DNA of 36,613 nt from Candidatus Brockarchaeota archaeon (GCA_017601145.1 JAFNIV010000003.1:72769-109381), one strand, 5' to 3'. Positions 16,932-24,554 are shown, numbered from the stretch's first letter. Notes: generated by a model from the letters alone, not told the origin. Numbers and translations are program-made.

Positions 16932-17001
16932 ATATCCGCTCGTAAATGTGGGCTTCCTGCTTTAACGATGACGCTTGCCGGTATTTTTGCCAGTAGGCTT
17001 C
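16932..17001. mobile_element. Possible IS200/IS605 end remnant
   Basis: A GC-richer island between the MEMO stop and the mvk promoter. It contains TGGGCTTCCTGCTTTAACG and, about 45 bases later, a second GGCTTC preceded by a GGTA/TGCC hairpin with a T-rich loop. GGGCTTCC sequences after a hairpin are typical of the ends of archaeal TnpB-bearing IS elements, and the clear element end at 36483-36613 shares GGGCTTCC. No transposase coding is present, so it would be a solo remnant. This is weak evidence. Confidence 0.3.
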
Positions 17002-17073
17002 ATTTATATCCCTTTTTGCATCTAAATGAATGTAAAAGACTTACCAAAAACCTCGAAGTTGAAAAGCTTTTAA

Positions 17074-17925
17074 TCAATTTTTCTTAAATGCAACAGAGCT
17101 GTATCCAACCACAGCATCTTTTTCTCCTGATACATCTCCGCTAGTATAGTACTTTAGAACTTCAGCTCTCTTTGCACCTATTATTTTTGCTGCACGCATA
17201 ACAGAAACTACTGGAGCTAATCCGCATAAAGATTCAAGTTCGCTTGCAACTTTCCATGTTTTAAATTCATCTAAGGAAAGAATTGCATCTAAAGTGATCC
17301 TATCTCTTTCCTCTGCGACTTCTTGGGGCACATAGTGGGTCATATCACTTGAAGCAATGATTATTGCTTTTCTGCTGTAGTCTTTAATTATTTTTGCAAT
17401 TGATTCTCCAAGCTTTATCGATAAGTTTAAATCATAAAGCCAGATGGATATTGGAACTATTTTAAACGAACTACCATAAATGTATTGAAGAAAGGGTAGT
17501 TGAATTTCAATTGAATGCTCTCTTGCATGCGCTGTGTTGTCGAAATCTAAACTTTCAAAAATTTTAGCTAATTCCCTGGAAAAATCGAGGTCAACTTCCA
17601 AGCTTCCGAGAGGTGTCTCCCATTTTTTGTGCGATGATGCTGAAATTCCAGAACCAATACCAGAATGATTGGGACCAATTATTATTGCAAGATCTCTAGG
17701 TCCATGTTTGGCTAATTCATAGTAGCTCCATGCCGCTGCTTGCCCGGAGTAAACATAACCAGCATGGGGAGAAATTAGCGCTACTAAGTTATCGTTGAAG
17801 CTTCCTAATGTAGGTAACTTTTTAGGTCCAAGTTCTCCAAGAAATAGTGACTCTATTTCTCTCAATAAAACTTCTCTAGAAGAAGGATACCAACTTCCAG
17901 CAAGTAACGAGTTTCTTTTACTCAT
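17074..17925 (-). CDS. MEMO family protein (AmmeMemoRadiSam system protein B)
   Basis: A 283-residue protein of the MEMO family, related in fold to class III extradiol dioxygenases. Metal-site or active-site signatures are conserved: SPHAGYVYSG, IIGPNHSG, SSDMTHY, the ESLCG cysteine and SGDVSGEKDAVVGY. In archaea the gene usually sits next to ribosomal protein S2 and mevalonate kinase, as here. The biochemical role in archaea is not established. The start overlaps the S2 stop by four bases, so the two are translationally coupled. Confidence 0.95.
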   Translation of the reverse strand: MSKRNSLLAGSWYPSSREVLLREIESLFLGELGPKKLPTLGSFNDNLVALISPHAGYVYSGQAAAWSYYELAKHGPRDLAIIIGPNHSGIGSGISASSHKKWETPLGSLEVDLDFSRELAKIFESLDFDNTAHAREHSIEIQLPFLQYIYGSSFKIVPISIWLYDLNLSIKLGESIAKIIKDYSRKAIIIASSDMTHYVPQEVAEERDRITLDAILSLDEFKTWKVASELESLCGLAPVVSVMRAAKIIGAKRAEVLKYYTSGDVSGEKDAVVGYSSVAFKKN

Positions 17926-18566
17926 TCTTGTTCAACAGGTTCAACTTCTTCTAATGGGTACTCAAAAGCTGATGGTGGTTCTGGGAGGTTAGCATCGGGA
18001 GCAATGATGCCATTGATCCGGCATACTTCTCTAGCTAGAATCCAGAAAACTAATGCTAAAGATTTACGCCCTTTATTGTTAGCAGGAATTATTAGGTCTA
18101 TGTTCGAACAAGAGTTGTCAGTATCACAAAGAGCAATTACAGGTATCCCCACTATTGAGGCTTCCTTTACTGCTTTATCATCTATTTTTGGATCAACTAC
18201 AAAAACAAGAGATGCTGGACGATAGTAACTTACTTTTGGATTCGAAAAAATCCCTGGTGGGAACCTCTTAGTTATCGCAATAGTACCAGTATATTGAGCA
18301 AATTTTTCAACAGGCTTAGTTCCATACTCTTTTGTTGAAACAACGATGACTTTAGCTGGCTCGATTCTTGCTATTGCTTTAGCAGCAACTTTTAATCTTT
18401 CATCTATCTTCTCAATATCGAGCATATTCAATCCGTCCGCAGACCTCAATTTTACGAATCTTTTCATTTCTTTTGTTGCAACAGTAGTACCTATATGTAC
18501 ACCTGCAAGCATATACTGAGAAGCAGGAACTAGCAATTTAGTTTCTGTATTCAGACTATCGCTCAT
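17922..18566 (-). CDS. rps2: Ribosomal protein uS2
   Basis: A 214-residue small-subunit protein. The segments AGVHIGT and [21 protein letters not shown] (here [17 protein letters not shown]) and PALCDTDN-type ([11 protein letters not shown]) are diagnostic of archaeal/eukaryotic S2/SA. The acidic C-terminal tail is normal for archaea. It overlaps rpoN by four bases upstream and MEMO by four bases downstream. No rpoK lies between rpoN and S2, although it does in many archaea. Confidence 0.97.
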   Translation of the reverse strand: MSDSLNTETKLLVPASQYMLAGVHIGTTVATKEMKRFVKLRSADGLNMLDIEKIDERLKVAAKAIARIEPAKVIVVSTKEYGTKPVEKFAQYTGTIAITKRFPPGIFSNPKVSYYRPASLVFVVDPKIDDKAVKEASIVGIPVIALCDTDNSCSNIDLIIPANNKGRKSLALVFWILAREVCRINGIIAPDANLPEPPSAFEYPLEEVEPVEQE

Positions 18567-18775
18567 TGTCTTTTCAAGCCCTCCTCAAAAGCAGTAATAT
18601 CATCTATATACTCAAATGTAGACATAACCATACGTCTGCAACAAATACGAGTCAAACCAAGAGAGTCTAAAACCTTTTCAGGATCTTCATGTTTTTCCCT
18701 AACTCTTACAACAAACTCATCGAACTTATCGCCTATAACTTTACCGCACGTAAAACATCTGACTGGTACTATCAT
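18563..18775 (-). CDS. rpoN: DNA-directed RNA polymerase subunit N
   Basis: A 70-residue zinc-binding subunit, the homologue of eukaryotic Rpb10, needed for polymerase assembly. The zinc site is intact: CFTCGK near the N-terminus and the RICCRRM pair. AGGTGAT lies ten bases before the ATG at 18775. An in-frame GTG at 18787 falls inside that Shine-Dalgarno site and is rejected as the start. It lies between S9 and S2 in the usual archaeal order. Confidence 0.96.
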   Translation of the reverse strand: MIVPVRCFTCGKVIGDKFDEFVVRVREKHEDPEKVLDSLGLTRICCRRMVMSTFEYIDDITAFEEGLKRQ

Positions 18776-18783
18776 AACGTATA

Positions 18784-19197
18784 TCACCTATAACTCTTTT
18801 GAAACCTCCTTCTAGGACCAGGCCCTCCAAATTTTTTCGGTTCCGTTCTCCTTGGATCACCGGAAAGAATGTGCTCTTCATAAGATTCAAGTATCTTCTT
18901 TACTCCAGAAAGTCTCGTCCAACGTGAAATTCCTCTAGCCAACGCAACCATAACAGCTCTTGCTTGTGAAATTGGACCTCCACCACGAACATTAATTTCT
19001 ACGTCTACGTCTTTAAATTTGTCAGGAAGTAACTTAACAGGTATAATCGCAAGCTGTCTTTGCAACTCTGTACCCCAAGCATTTAAGCTAAAAGAATTTA
19101 CTCTTATTGTCCCCTTTCCTGGTTTAAATGTAGCATTAGCTCGAGAAGTCTTTATGGAAGCAGAGACTGTCAATGGAAGCTTTCTTCCTGCAGGCAT
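18784..19197 (-). CDS. rps9: Ribosomal protein uS9
   Basis: A 137-residue small-subunit protein whose C-terminal tail reaches the P-site tRNA. The tail [13 protein letters not shown] has the conserved basic end of archaeal S9. The [18 protein letters not shown] helix is typical. The gene follows L13 by seven bases and precedes rpoN. Confidence 0.97.
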   Translation of the reverse strand: MPAGRKLPLTVSASIKTSRANATFKPGKGTIRVNSFSLNAWGTELQRQLAIIPVKLLPDKFKDVDVEINVRGGGPISQARAVMVALARGISRWTRLSGVKKILESYEEHILSGDPRRTEPKKFGGPGPRRRFQKSYR

Positions 19198-19204
19198 TTA
19201 TTTT

Positions 19205-19660
19205 TTACACCTCCTTCCAGCCAAATCTTCTTGCCAGTTCACCTAATGTTATGAAGCTACTTTTTAGCCTTTCCGAAGAAGCTTCCTGAATTTCTATTTT
19301 TTTACCCTCAATTTTTTCTGGGTGGCCTATAAATACTTTCAACCGACTAAAGGCAGCTTTTCCTTTGGGTTTTTTCCTGGGAAGCATCCCTTTAACAGTA
19401 GCTCTAAATAAGTTGTCAGGTCTGCGGTAGTGTCTAGGAGTGTACTTTGGATTCACTTTACTTTTTATCCTCAAAAACTTTTCATACTCTCTGAAGATTG
19501 AGTCTCTTTTTCCCGAAATAACAACCTTTTCTGCATTTATTACATAGACTTCGTAACCTTCAAGAAGTAACTTAGCTACCTTAGATGCAAGCCGCCCTAG
19601 AATCAGACCACTACCATCTACTACAAGTTTTTCTCTAGGAACTAATCTTAAGCTAGACAA
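19205..19660 (-). CDS. rpl13: Ribosomal protein uL13
   Basis: A 151-residue large-subunit protein: VVDGSGLILGRLASKVAKLL near the start and the VKGMLPRKKPKG motif are diagnostic. The start is a TTG at 19660, supported by AAGGTGA six bases upstream, which lies inside the end of the L18e coding sequence. The two genes overlap by eight bases. Confidence 0.96.
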   Translation of the reverse strand: MSSLRLVPREKLVVDGSGLILGRLASKVAKLLLEGYEVYVINAEKVVISGKRDSIFREYEKFLRIKSKVNPKYTPRHYRRPDNLFRATVKGMLPRKKPKGKAAFSRLKVFIGHPEKIEGKKIEIQEASSERLKSSFITLGELARRFGWKEV

Positions 19661-20021
19661 TTATTTTCACCTTGCTACCATTTGGATTTTGCTCTTGTAG
19701 TTTTTCTATGCTTATAACTTTTCCTCCTCCTTGGATGATTGCTTTAATAGCTGCTTTAGAAAAAGAGAACGCAGCAACTTGAATGGGATGCCTTAAAGTG
19801 CCTCCACCCGCAAGAACTTTTCCAGGAACAAATATGGTATCATTAGGAGAGGTTAATCTATTAAGCTTATCTATGTTAACTTCTGGCAATGCTTTTCTTG
19901 ACTTTAGAGCAAACTTTTCAATAGCTTTCCAGAAGTTTGAGTTTTTAGAATACTTCCTAATTTTAGCTATAAGAGCTATTCTCGATTCTGAAAATCTTCT
20001 ACTTGGCAACTTTTTCCGCAC
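19653..20021 (-). CDS. rpl18e: Ribosomal protein eL18
   Basis: A 122-residue archaeal/eukaryotic L18 homologue. Motifs VPGKVLAGG and AAFSFSKAAIKAI are typical. The GTG start at 20021 has AGGTG a few bases upstream and overlaps the end of rpoD by 23 bases, which is usual in this tightly packed operon. Confidence 0.95.
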   Translation of the reverse strand: MRKKLPSRRFSESRIALIAKIRKYSKNSNFWKAIEKFALKSRKALPEVNIDKLNRLTSPNDTIFVPGKVLAGGGTLRHPIQVAAFSFSKAAIKAIIQGGGKVISIEKLQEQNPNGSKVKIIV

Positions 20022-20817
20022 CTAACACCTTTAATTTGACATTATTGAACTTTTCTTTAAAGACACTTATAGCTTCGTCTACTATTTCTATAGGTGACAT
20101 ATTTCCGTTAGATTCTATGGTAAAAATTACAGTATCTTTAAGATAAGAAGCCTCTATTGCCTTCGGTCTTGTTGGACATTTATCACTACAGAGTGCACAT
20201 AAGGAGCATTCGTCAGGATTCACTACAACGATTTTATTATTTTCCATTTTTAAAATACCTCGCGGACAAGAGGTAACACAGATAGAACAAGCAGTACATT
20301 GTTTGTAGTCTATTTTTATAACTGGTTGAAATTTATAGTAAGCTATCCCCGGTTGAAACTTTGCGTGAGTCTTACCTTTTCCAAGCACAGCGTGAGCTTC
20401 TAACTTTATTGATCTTCCAGGTGGAAGTTTTGTAATCCTTATGTTTGGATTTACAGGTTTAACTTCCTCATCTTCAGAAATAAGCATAGAAGAAGTTATC
20501 CAAAGCGGTTCTTTTTCGGCTCTAGCCTCAAGTGTTAGAACAACTCTACATTTTTTCCTTTCCTTCTCAGCTTCTTCACACTTATCTGGAGGAAAATATT
20601 TACCACGAGGGGATGTTAAAGGAATCATCGCAAGAATATGAGCAATCTGCTCATCGCTCATTGGACTTCCATTTTCGAAGAAGATCACATCTTCTATAGC
20701 AAGTGTTGAAACTTCACTTATTATTACTCTTCTGAGAGCATTGGCTAAAGAGGAGTTTGTGTTATGCCACCTAAACTTGAGGACATTTTGTTCATTCTTT
20801 AGAACTTCAACATCCAT
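19999..20817 (-). CDS. rpoD: DNA-directed RNA polymerase subunit D with dicluster ferredoxin domain
   Basis: A 272-residue assembly subunit (Rpb3/alpha homologue). The N-terminal ANALRRVIISEV helix forms the dimer interface with subunit L. A ferredoxin-like insertion carries two complete C-x2-C-x2-C-x3-C-P sets: C174, C177, C180, C184 and C204, C207, C210, C214. It should therefore hold two [4Fe-4S] clusters, unlike Sulfolobus D, where only one cluster is kept. The ATG at 20817 follows the inferred transcript start by about 15 bases. The TTG at 20832 is an alternative. It is the first gene of its operon, divergent from S11. Confidence 0.97.
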   Translation of the reverse strand: MDVEVLKNEQNVLKFRWHNTNSSLANALRRVIISEVSTLAIEDVIFFENGSPMSDEQIAHILAMIPLTSPRGKYFPPDKCEEAEKERKKCRVVLTLEARAEKEPLWITSSMLISEDEEVKPVNPNIRITKLPPGRSIKLEAHAVLGKGKTHAKFQPGIAYYKFQPVIKIDYKQCTACSICVTSCPRGILKMENNKIVVVNPDECSLCALCSDKCPTRPKAIEASYLKDTVIFTIESNGNMSPIEIVDEAISVFKEKFNNVKLKVLGAEKVAK

Positions 20818-20854
20818 GCTTGTCTCAAGCAAAGCTTCTGAGACGTTAATAAAC

Positions 20855-20862
20855 CTTTAAAA
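20855..20862 (-). promoter_or_regulatory. rpoD operon TATA box
   Basis: TTTTAAAG on the minus strand, about 26 bases before an inferred start near 20832. Confidence 0.5.
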
Positions 20863-20898
20863 GGAGTCTATTACTTTTTATTTTAAATCAACGATGGA

Positions 20899-20906
20899 TT
20901 TATAAA
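20899..20906 (+). promoter_or_regulatory. S11 operon TATA box
   Basis: TTTATAAA, about 30 bases before an inferred start near 20929. No Shine-Dalgarno site precedes the S11 ATG, so the transcript is nearly leaderless. Confidence 0.5.
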
Positions 20907-20935
20907 GAGGAAAGTCAACTTTTGACCTACTACAT

Positions 20936-21331
20936 ATGAGTAAAAGAGAAGAAAGATGGGCCGTAGTACACATTTATTCAAGTTTTAATAATACTATAGT
21001 TCATGCCACAGACTTAAGTGGTTCGAAAACTTTAGCCATTTCAAGTGGCGGACAGCAAGTAAAAGCAGATCGGTTAAAACCTAGTCAATATGCAGCTATG
21101 AGATCGGCTTTTGACGTTGCTGAAAAGCTAAAGAAAATGAAAATTACACACATTCACATTCTTGTAAGAGGAGTTGGGGGCCATGGACCAAAGACGCCAG
21201 GTCCAGGAGCACAATCAGCTATAAGAGTATTAGCAAGAAGTGGATTTATAATTGGGAGGATAGAAGATGTTACGCCAATACCTCACGATACAACGAGAAG
21301 ACCGGGTGGAAGAAGAGGAAGAAGAATGTAA
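20936..21331 (+). CDS. rps11: Ribosomal protein uS11
   Basis: A 131-residue small-subunit protein. [21 protein letters not shown] at the start, [20 protein letters not shown] and the basic [20 protein letters not shown] tail are diagnostic. In most archaea the order is S13-S4-S11-rpoD on one strand. Here S11 stands first, divergent from rpoD and upstream of S13 and S4, so the cluster has been rearranged. Confidence 0.98.
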   Translation: MSKREERWAVVHIYSSFNNTIVHATDLSGSKTLAISSGGQQVKADRLKPSQYAAMRSAFDVAEKLKKMKITHIHILVRGVGGHGPKTPGPGAQSAIRVLARSGFIIGRIEDVTPIPHDTTRRPGGRRGRRM

Positions 21332-21358
21332 AATGAACTATGTTATGAGGTGAAAAGA

Positions 21359-21865
21359 ATGTCAGAACAAAGGGAATTTAGACCAATCGTTAGGATTTCT
21401 GGTATTGACTTAGATGGAAAACTAAAAATAATATATGGACTTAGCAGGATAAAGGGAGTAGGCGTTAGTTTTGCAAACGCTATTGTAAGAGTTCTTGGGT
21501 TACCTACTGAAACAAGAATAGGTTATCTTTCAGAAGAAGAAGTTGCGAAGCTGGAAGATGCCATGAGAAACCCGATGAAGTATGGAATTCCGGAATGGAT
21601 GCTTAATAGAAGACGAGATCCAGTAACAGGCCAGAACTTGCACCTCGTAGGGTCAGACGTAGACTTTTCAGTTAGAGAGGATATAGAAAGAATGAAAAGA
21701 ATAAATTCATGGAAAGGAATAAGACATGCCTTAGGCTTAAAAGTTAGAGGGCAACATACGAGAACAACGGGAAGAAAAGGAAGAACAGTTGGAGTTGCTA
21801 GAAAGGCAATTTCTGAACAAAAAGGCCAAAGTGAAAAGGGTGGGGAAAAAAGTAGGGTGAGTTAA
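21359..21865 (+). CDS. rps13: Ribosomal protein uS13
   Basis: A 168-residue small-subunit head protein. Motifs are IVRISGIDLDG, LSRIKGVGVSFANAI (helix-two-turns-helix) and RGQHTRTTGRKGRTVGVARK at the C-terminus. GAGGTGA lies five bases before the ATG at 21359. The GTG at 21350 is part of that site and is not chosen. A short basic, serine-rich tail follows the conserved end. Confidence 0.97.
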   Translation: MSEQREFRPIVRISGIDLDGKLKIIYGLSRIKGVGVSFANAIVRVLGLPTETRIGYLSEEEVAKLEDAMRNPMKYGIPEWMLNRRRDPVTGQNLHLVGSDVDFSVREDIERMKRINSWKGIRHALGLKVRGQHTRTTGRKGRTVGVARKAISEQKGQSEKGGEKSRVS

Positions 21866-21866
21866 A

Positions 21867-22334
21867 GTGGGAGATCCAAGAAGAATTAGGAGTGAGATTG
21901 TAAAACCAAAGCAGCCTTGGGACAAAGAAAGGATAGCCATGGAACTTGAGTTAGTTGGAGAATTTGGACTCAGGTCAAAAAGAGAGCTTTATCTAGCGGC
22001 ATCTATCCTTAGAAAAATGAGAAGAACTGCAAGATCTTACTTAGCCTTGCCACCAGAAGAGAGATCTACAAAGGAGAAAGAATTGATAAGAAGACTTTAC
22101 AAGCTTAGTTTAGTTAACGAAGATGCAACTTTAGATGATGTTCTTTCTTTAACTTTAAGATCAGTCTTATCAAGAAGACTTCAATCGATAGTGTTTGCAA
22201 AAGGTTTAGCTAAAAGCTTGCATCATGCAAGACAGTTAATTGTTCATGGAAAAATAAAGATAGGAGAAGAAATAGTTAGAGCTCCAGGAAGAATAGTTAC
22301 AAGAGAAGAAGAAAATAAGATAAGTTTAGCTTAA
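21867..22334 (+). CDS. rps4: Ribosomal protein uS4
   Basis: A 155-residue archaeal S4, shorter than bacterial S4. The S4 RNA-binding fold is in the C-terminal half (SRRLQSIVFAKGLAKSLHHARQ, then LIVHGKIKIG). The start is a GTG at 21867, preceded by GGGTGAG eight bases upstream and directly after the S13 stop. Confidence 0.96.
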   Translation: MGDPRRIRSEIVKPKQPWDKERIAMELELVGEFGLRSKRELYLAASILRKMRRTARSYLALPPEERSTKEKELIRRLYKLSLVNEDATLDDVLSLTLRSVLSRRLQSIVFAKGLAKSLHHARQLIVHGKIKIGEEIVRAPGRIVTREEENKISLA

Positions 22335-22350
22335 CCTCTAAAGCATAAAG

Positions 22351-22360
22351 TATAAATTTA
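22351..22360 (+). promoter_or_regulatory. TATA box of tRNA-Ser(GGA)
   Basis: TATAAATTTA centred about 26 bases before an inferred start near 22381, five bases ahead of the mature 5' end. Confidence 0.5.
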
Positions 22361-22385
22361 AGTTTTTCATAGCTTGTGAATTGGT

Positions 22386-22484
22386 GCCGAGGTTCTAGAG
22401 CTTGGTACTAGGCAAGCCTGGAGCTCAATTCCAGAAAGCTTGTGGCGCTAACGCGCCTCGTGGGTTCAAATCCCACCCTCGGCG
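22386..22484 (+). tRNA. tRNA-Ser(GGA) with a 13-nt BHB intron
   Basis: Acceptor arms GCCGAGG/CCTCGGC with discriminator G, D stem CTAG/CTAG, anticodon stem CAAGC/GCTTG, long variable arm GGCGC/GCGCC (typical of serine tRNAs) and T stem GTGGG/CCCAC. The anticodon loop is CT-GGA-G, a 13-nt insert (22424-22436), then A38. After removal the loop CTGGAGA matches the pattern of the other serine tRNA at 36288-36372 (CTTGAGA). Spliced length is 86 nt. Full CCA is not encoded. Confidence 0.93.
22424..22436 (+). other. 13-nt BHB intron at tRNA-Ser position 37/38
   Basis: Exon bases CTGG (32-35) pair with CCAG in the intron to form the 4-bp central helix. Bulges are AG|C and AA|A. The inner loop is only six bases. 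The anticodon stem is the outer helix. Confidence 0.88.
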
Positions 22485-22540
22485 CCTGTATAAAGACTAA
22501 AATCAGCTATGGTTGTGGACAAGAAGGACAATCTAACCTC

Positions 22541-22593
22541 TTTCATTCATTTTTATTCATAAGTTGATATTTAACCAAAAGTAATGAATGAAA
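22541..22593. repeat. 11-bp inverted repeat downstream of tRNA-Ser
   Basis: TTTCATTCATT at 22541-22551 and AATGAATGAAA at 22583-22593, separated by 31 bases. It lies between convergent tRNA-Ser and cbf5. It is AT-rich and could be a terminator-like fold or chance. Confidence 0.3.
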
Positions 22594-22719
22594 AAAGCCA
22601 TTAATTATTTGATTTATAATTTTTTAGTATAAAAGAAAAGTTACAATTATAAGAAGAAAGTATTGATCTTTAAGCAGGATTTGTTAGCATCTACTAGTGA
22701 TCATAAGAGACTTCTCACT

Positions 22720-23714
22720 TTACCACATTTTTGGATAGAGGTCTCTTCTCATTATTATTCTTTCTATTTTAATAGCCCATCCTTCTTTTAGTGTTTTTAA
22801 CTCTAGTGAGTTTCTTATCGCTCGGCCCATTCCAATAAGTTCTCCTTTTAATGTTTTTATAGCAACTATTTCATCTTTACTTATTGGTTCCTCAAACGAA
22901 GAAATGCCTCCAATTGCCAAATTGGCTCCGTGACATAAAGCAGAAACAGCACTATCCTTAACATACACAGAGGGAAAGTAAACTAAGGCATGCTCTATGG
23001 GAAGTACTACTTTCCTTATAAAAGACTCATCATGCTCTTCGTCGAGTAGTTTTTTTGCTACTAAAATATCCCACAAGGATTTTGCTCTCGACTCATCGAA
23101 AGGGCCATCTTTTGTTCTTCTAAGTTCAACCATATGAGCACTGCAGCCCATGATTAAACCTAAGTCATGAATAAGCTTTCTTACGTAAGTACCAGATTCT
23201 GTACCAACCTTAAACAAAAATCTCCTTTCTTTTATTTCTAGTAAATCGAAATAGTAGACTTCACGAACTCTTACTCTTCGGCTTACAGAAGATCTTAGTG
23301 GAGGTCTTTGGTATATTTTTCCAGTTAGAAGCTTCATAGAATCTAATAATTCTCCTTTTGAAAAATTACAATGAAGCTCACCTACTCCAACATACTCCTT
23401 ACTAAACAAGTGAAGATACTGTACTAAACCGGTAGAATTCTCAAGAAGTACAACAAGAACCCCGGACACGTTGGGATGTCCCCTTAAATTTCTAGGGTCC
23501 CGGTGTGTCCAGCTTTTCTTAGGTTTAAGATCTTCTTCAGGTCGCTAGTTACTTCATGACTAGTTGGCCCTCTATGCTTATCGAGCACAACACAACCCAC
23601 GCTCAATAGTTCACTTAGTGGTCTTTGATTAGGATTATAGCCATAATTCCAGGAAGTTTCTGAATCACTAAGAACTATTAGTTTCCTCGGTTTCCTCAAC
23701 ATTTTTTGATTCAA
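22720..23714 (-). CDS. cbf5: tRNA/rRNA pseudouridine synthase Cbf5, interrupted by a 14-nt intron
   Basis: This is the catalytic subunit of H/ACA guide RNPs. The coding sequence is in two frames. Exon 1 (23714 down to 23492) ends in RKAGHTGTL plus one base. Exon 2 (23477 down to 22720) starts with two bases and continues PNVSGVLVVLLENSTG. Joining them restores GHTGTLDPNVSGVL with the catalytic aspartate as residue 75, and gives a 326-residue protein of normal length. The YVRKLIHDLG catalytic-core motif and a C-terminal PUA domain (IEHALVYFP to the end) are intact. TTG at 23714 has AAGGTGA eight bases upstream. ATG at 23702 is an alternative. Exon 1 overlaps the L14e end by 47 bases. Last gene of the ribosomal operon. 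Confidence 0.93.
23478..23491 (-). other. 14-nt BHB intron in cbf5 mRNA
   Basis: On the minus strand, GGGA+CCCU of exon 1 is continuous. CCCU pairs with GGGG at the end of the intron (one U-G pair) as central helix, and GGGA pairs with UCCC of exon 2 as outer helix. The bulges AG|A and AC|A are cut after the second base, removing exactly 14 nt. A further GGACAC/GUGUCC helix lies outside an ACC/AAC internal loop. The join restores the frame inside the GAU aspartate codon. BHB introns in cbf5 are documented in Crenarchaeota. Confidence 0.88.
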
Positions 23715-23985
23715 TTACTTCTTCACCTTTCATATAGTTGACCAAGTTGTTCTTTTCAAGGGCAGACAACACGACATCATCGCTTGCATCCTTTGGCAAA
23801 CGAATGTGCTTAGGTAAGGGAGAAAGATGTCTTATGTTTACTTTTCTTCTCCTAACTCCAGTTAGTTTTTTTGGTCCAGTTACCAGAACGAAGTTGTCGT
23901 TTATTATTGAAACAACGACACATTTTTTCCCTGCATCTCTTCCTTTAGTTTTGACACATATCCTTCCAACAGAGATTAGAGCCAA
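23668..23985 (-). CDS. rpl14e: Ribosomal protein eL14
   Basis: A 105-residue L14e with the SH3-like N-terminal core: VGRICVKTKGRDAGKKCVVV and the VRRRKVNIRHLSPL segment. A TTG at 23985 with AAGGAGGTG six bases upstream is the best start. The GTG at 23994 lies inside that site. A charged C-terminal tail of about 25 residues extends beyond the usual core and overlaps the cbf5 start. The presence of L14e favours a TACK-type archaeon. Confidence 0.94.
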   Translation of the reverse strand: MALISVGRICVKTKGRDAGKKCVVVSIINDNFVLVTGPKKLTGVRRRKVNIRHLSPLPKHIRLPKDASDDVVLSALEKNNLVNYMKGEEVIESKNVEETEETNSS

Positions 23986-24554
23986 TTTTTCCACCTCCTT
24001 TCTAGATAGACGCCTACTGCAGCCTCTAAGATTTTAATGTTACCCTCGACATCAAACAAAGAAGTATCAAGCAATAAGTTGTAAAAAGAAGTATCATTGA
24101 GGTCAAAACCATAATATTTCTTGAACCTTTTTATTTCAAGTTTTTCTCTTAAAATAGTTTCATTCCAAGACTGTTCGTTTGGCTTTAAGTCTCTGTTAGA
24201 TATTCTACTTATTCTAACTTCTATAGGTGCAAAAAGATAAATTTTGAAAGATTCAACATCTTTTGCCAAGAAAGGAGCCAATAAACTATCAAAGACTGCA
24301 TTTCCCTCTAGGATCTTTTCCTTGCTCATCTCATCTATCACCTTATCTATTGAAGGATCTTTTGACGCGAGTTGAGATAGTTCAGTTAGTGAAAGACCTT
24401 TTTCAGATGCAAGTTTTCTAAACATAGTGCCCGTAGAAACATAATCAAGCTTAAATTTTTCCGATATCATCTTCGCATAAGTTGACTTCCCAACTCCATG
24501 AAGCCCACCAAAGATTATAACTGGGCCATTTGGGATTATCTTAACTTTTGTCAT
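23976..24554 (-). CDS. cmk: Cytidylate kinase (archaeal type)
   Basis: A 192-residue P-loop kinase predicted to phosphorylate CMP/dCMP. Walker A is GGLHGVGKST (residues 16-25), followed by DYVSTGTMFR. In archaeal Cmk the motif is often GPPGSGKTT-like, so the leucine-histidine spacer is a modest variation. The position between DUF106 and L14e is the standard archaeal neighbourhood. It ends ten bases inside the L14e start. Confidence 0.9.
   Translation of the reverse strand: MTKVKIIPNGPVIIFGGLHGVGKSTYAKMISEKFKLDYVSTGTMFRKLASEKGLSLTELSQLASKDPSIDKVIDEMSKEKILEGNAVFDSLLAPFLAKDVESFKIYLFAPIEVRISRISNRDLKPNEQSWNETILREKLEIKRFKKYYGFDLNDTSFYNLLLDTSLFDVEGNIKILEAAVGVYLERRWKNWL

Noticed and set aside
22541-22593. 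Inverted repeat as an IS end or integration site beside tRNA-Ser
   Set aside because: It is AT-rich, has no target duplication and no copy of the tRNA 3' end is seen nearby, so a chance or terminator-like origin is more likely.
23484-23714. cbf5 as a frameshifted pseudogene or two separate genes
   Set aside because: A 14-nt excision predicted independently by the BHB cut rule restores the frame and the catalytic aspartate, and all downstream motifs are intact.
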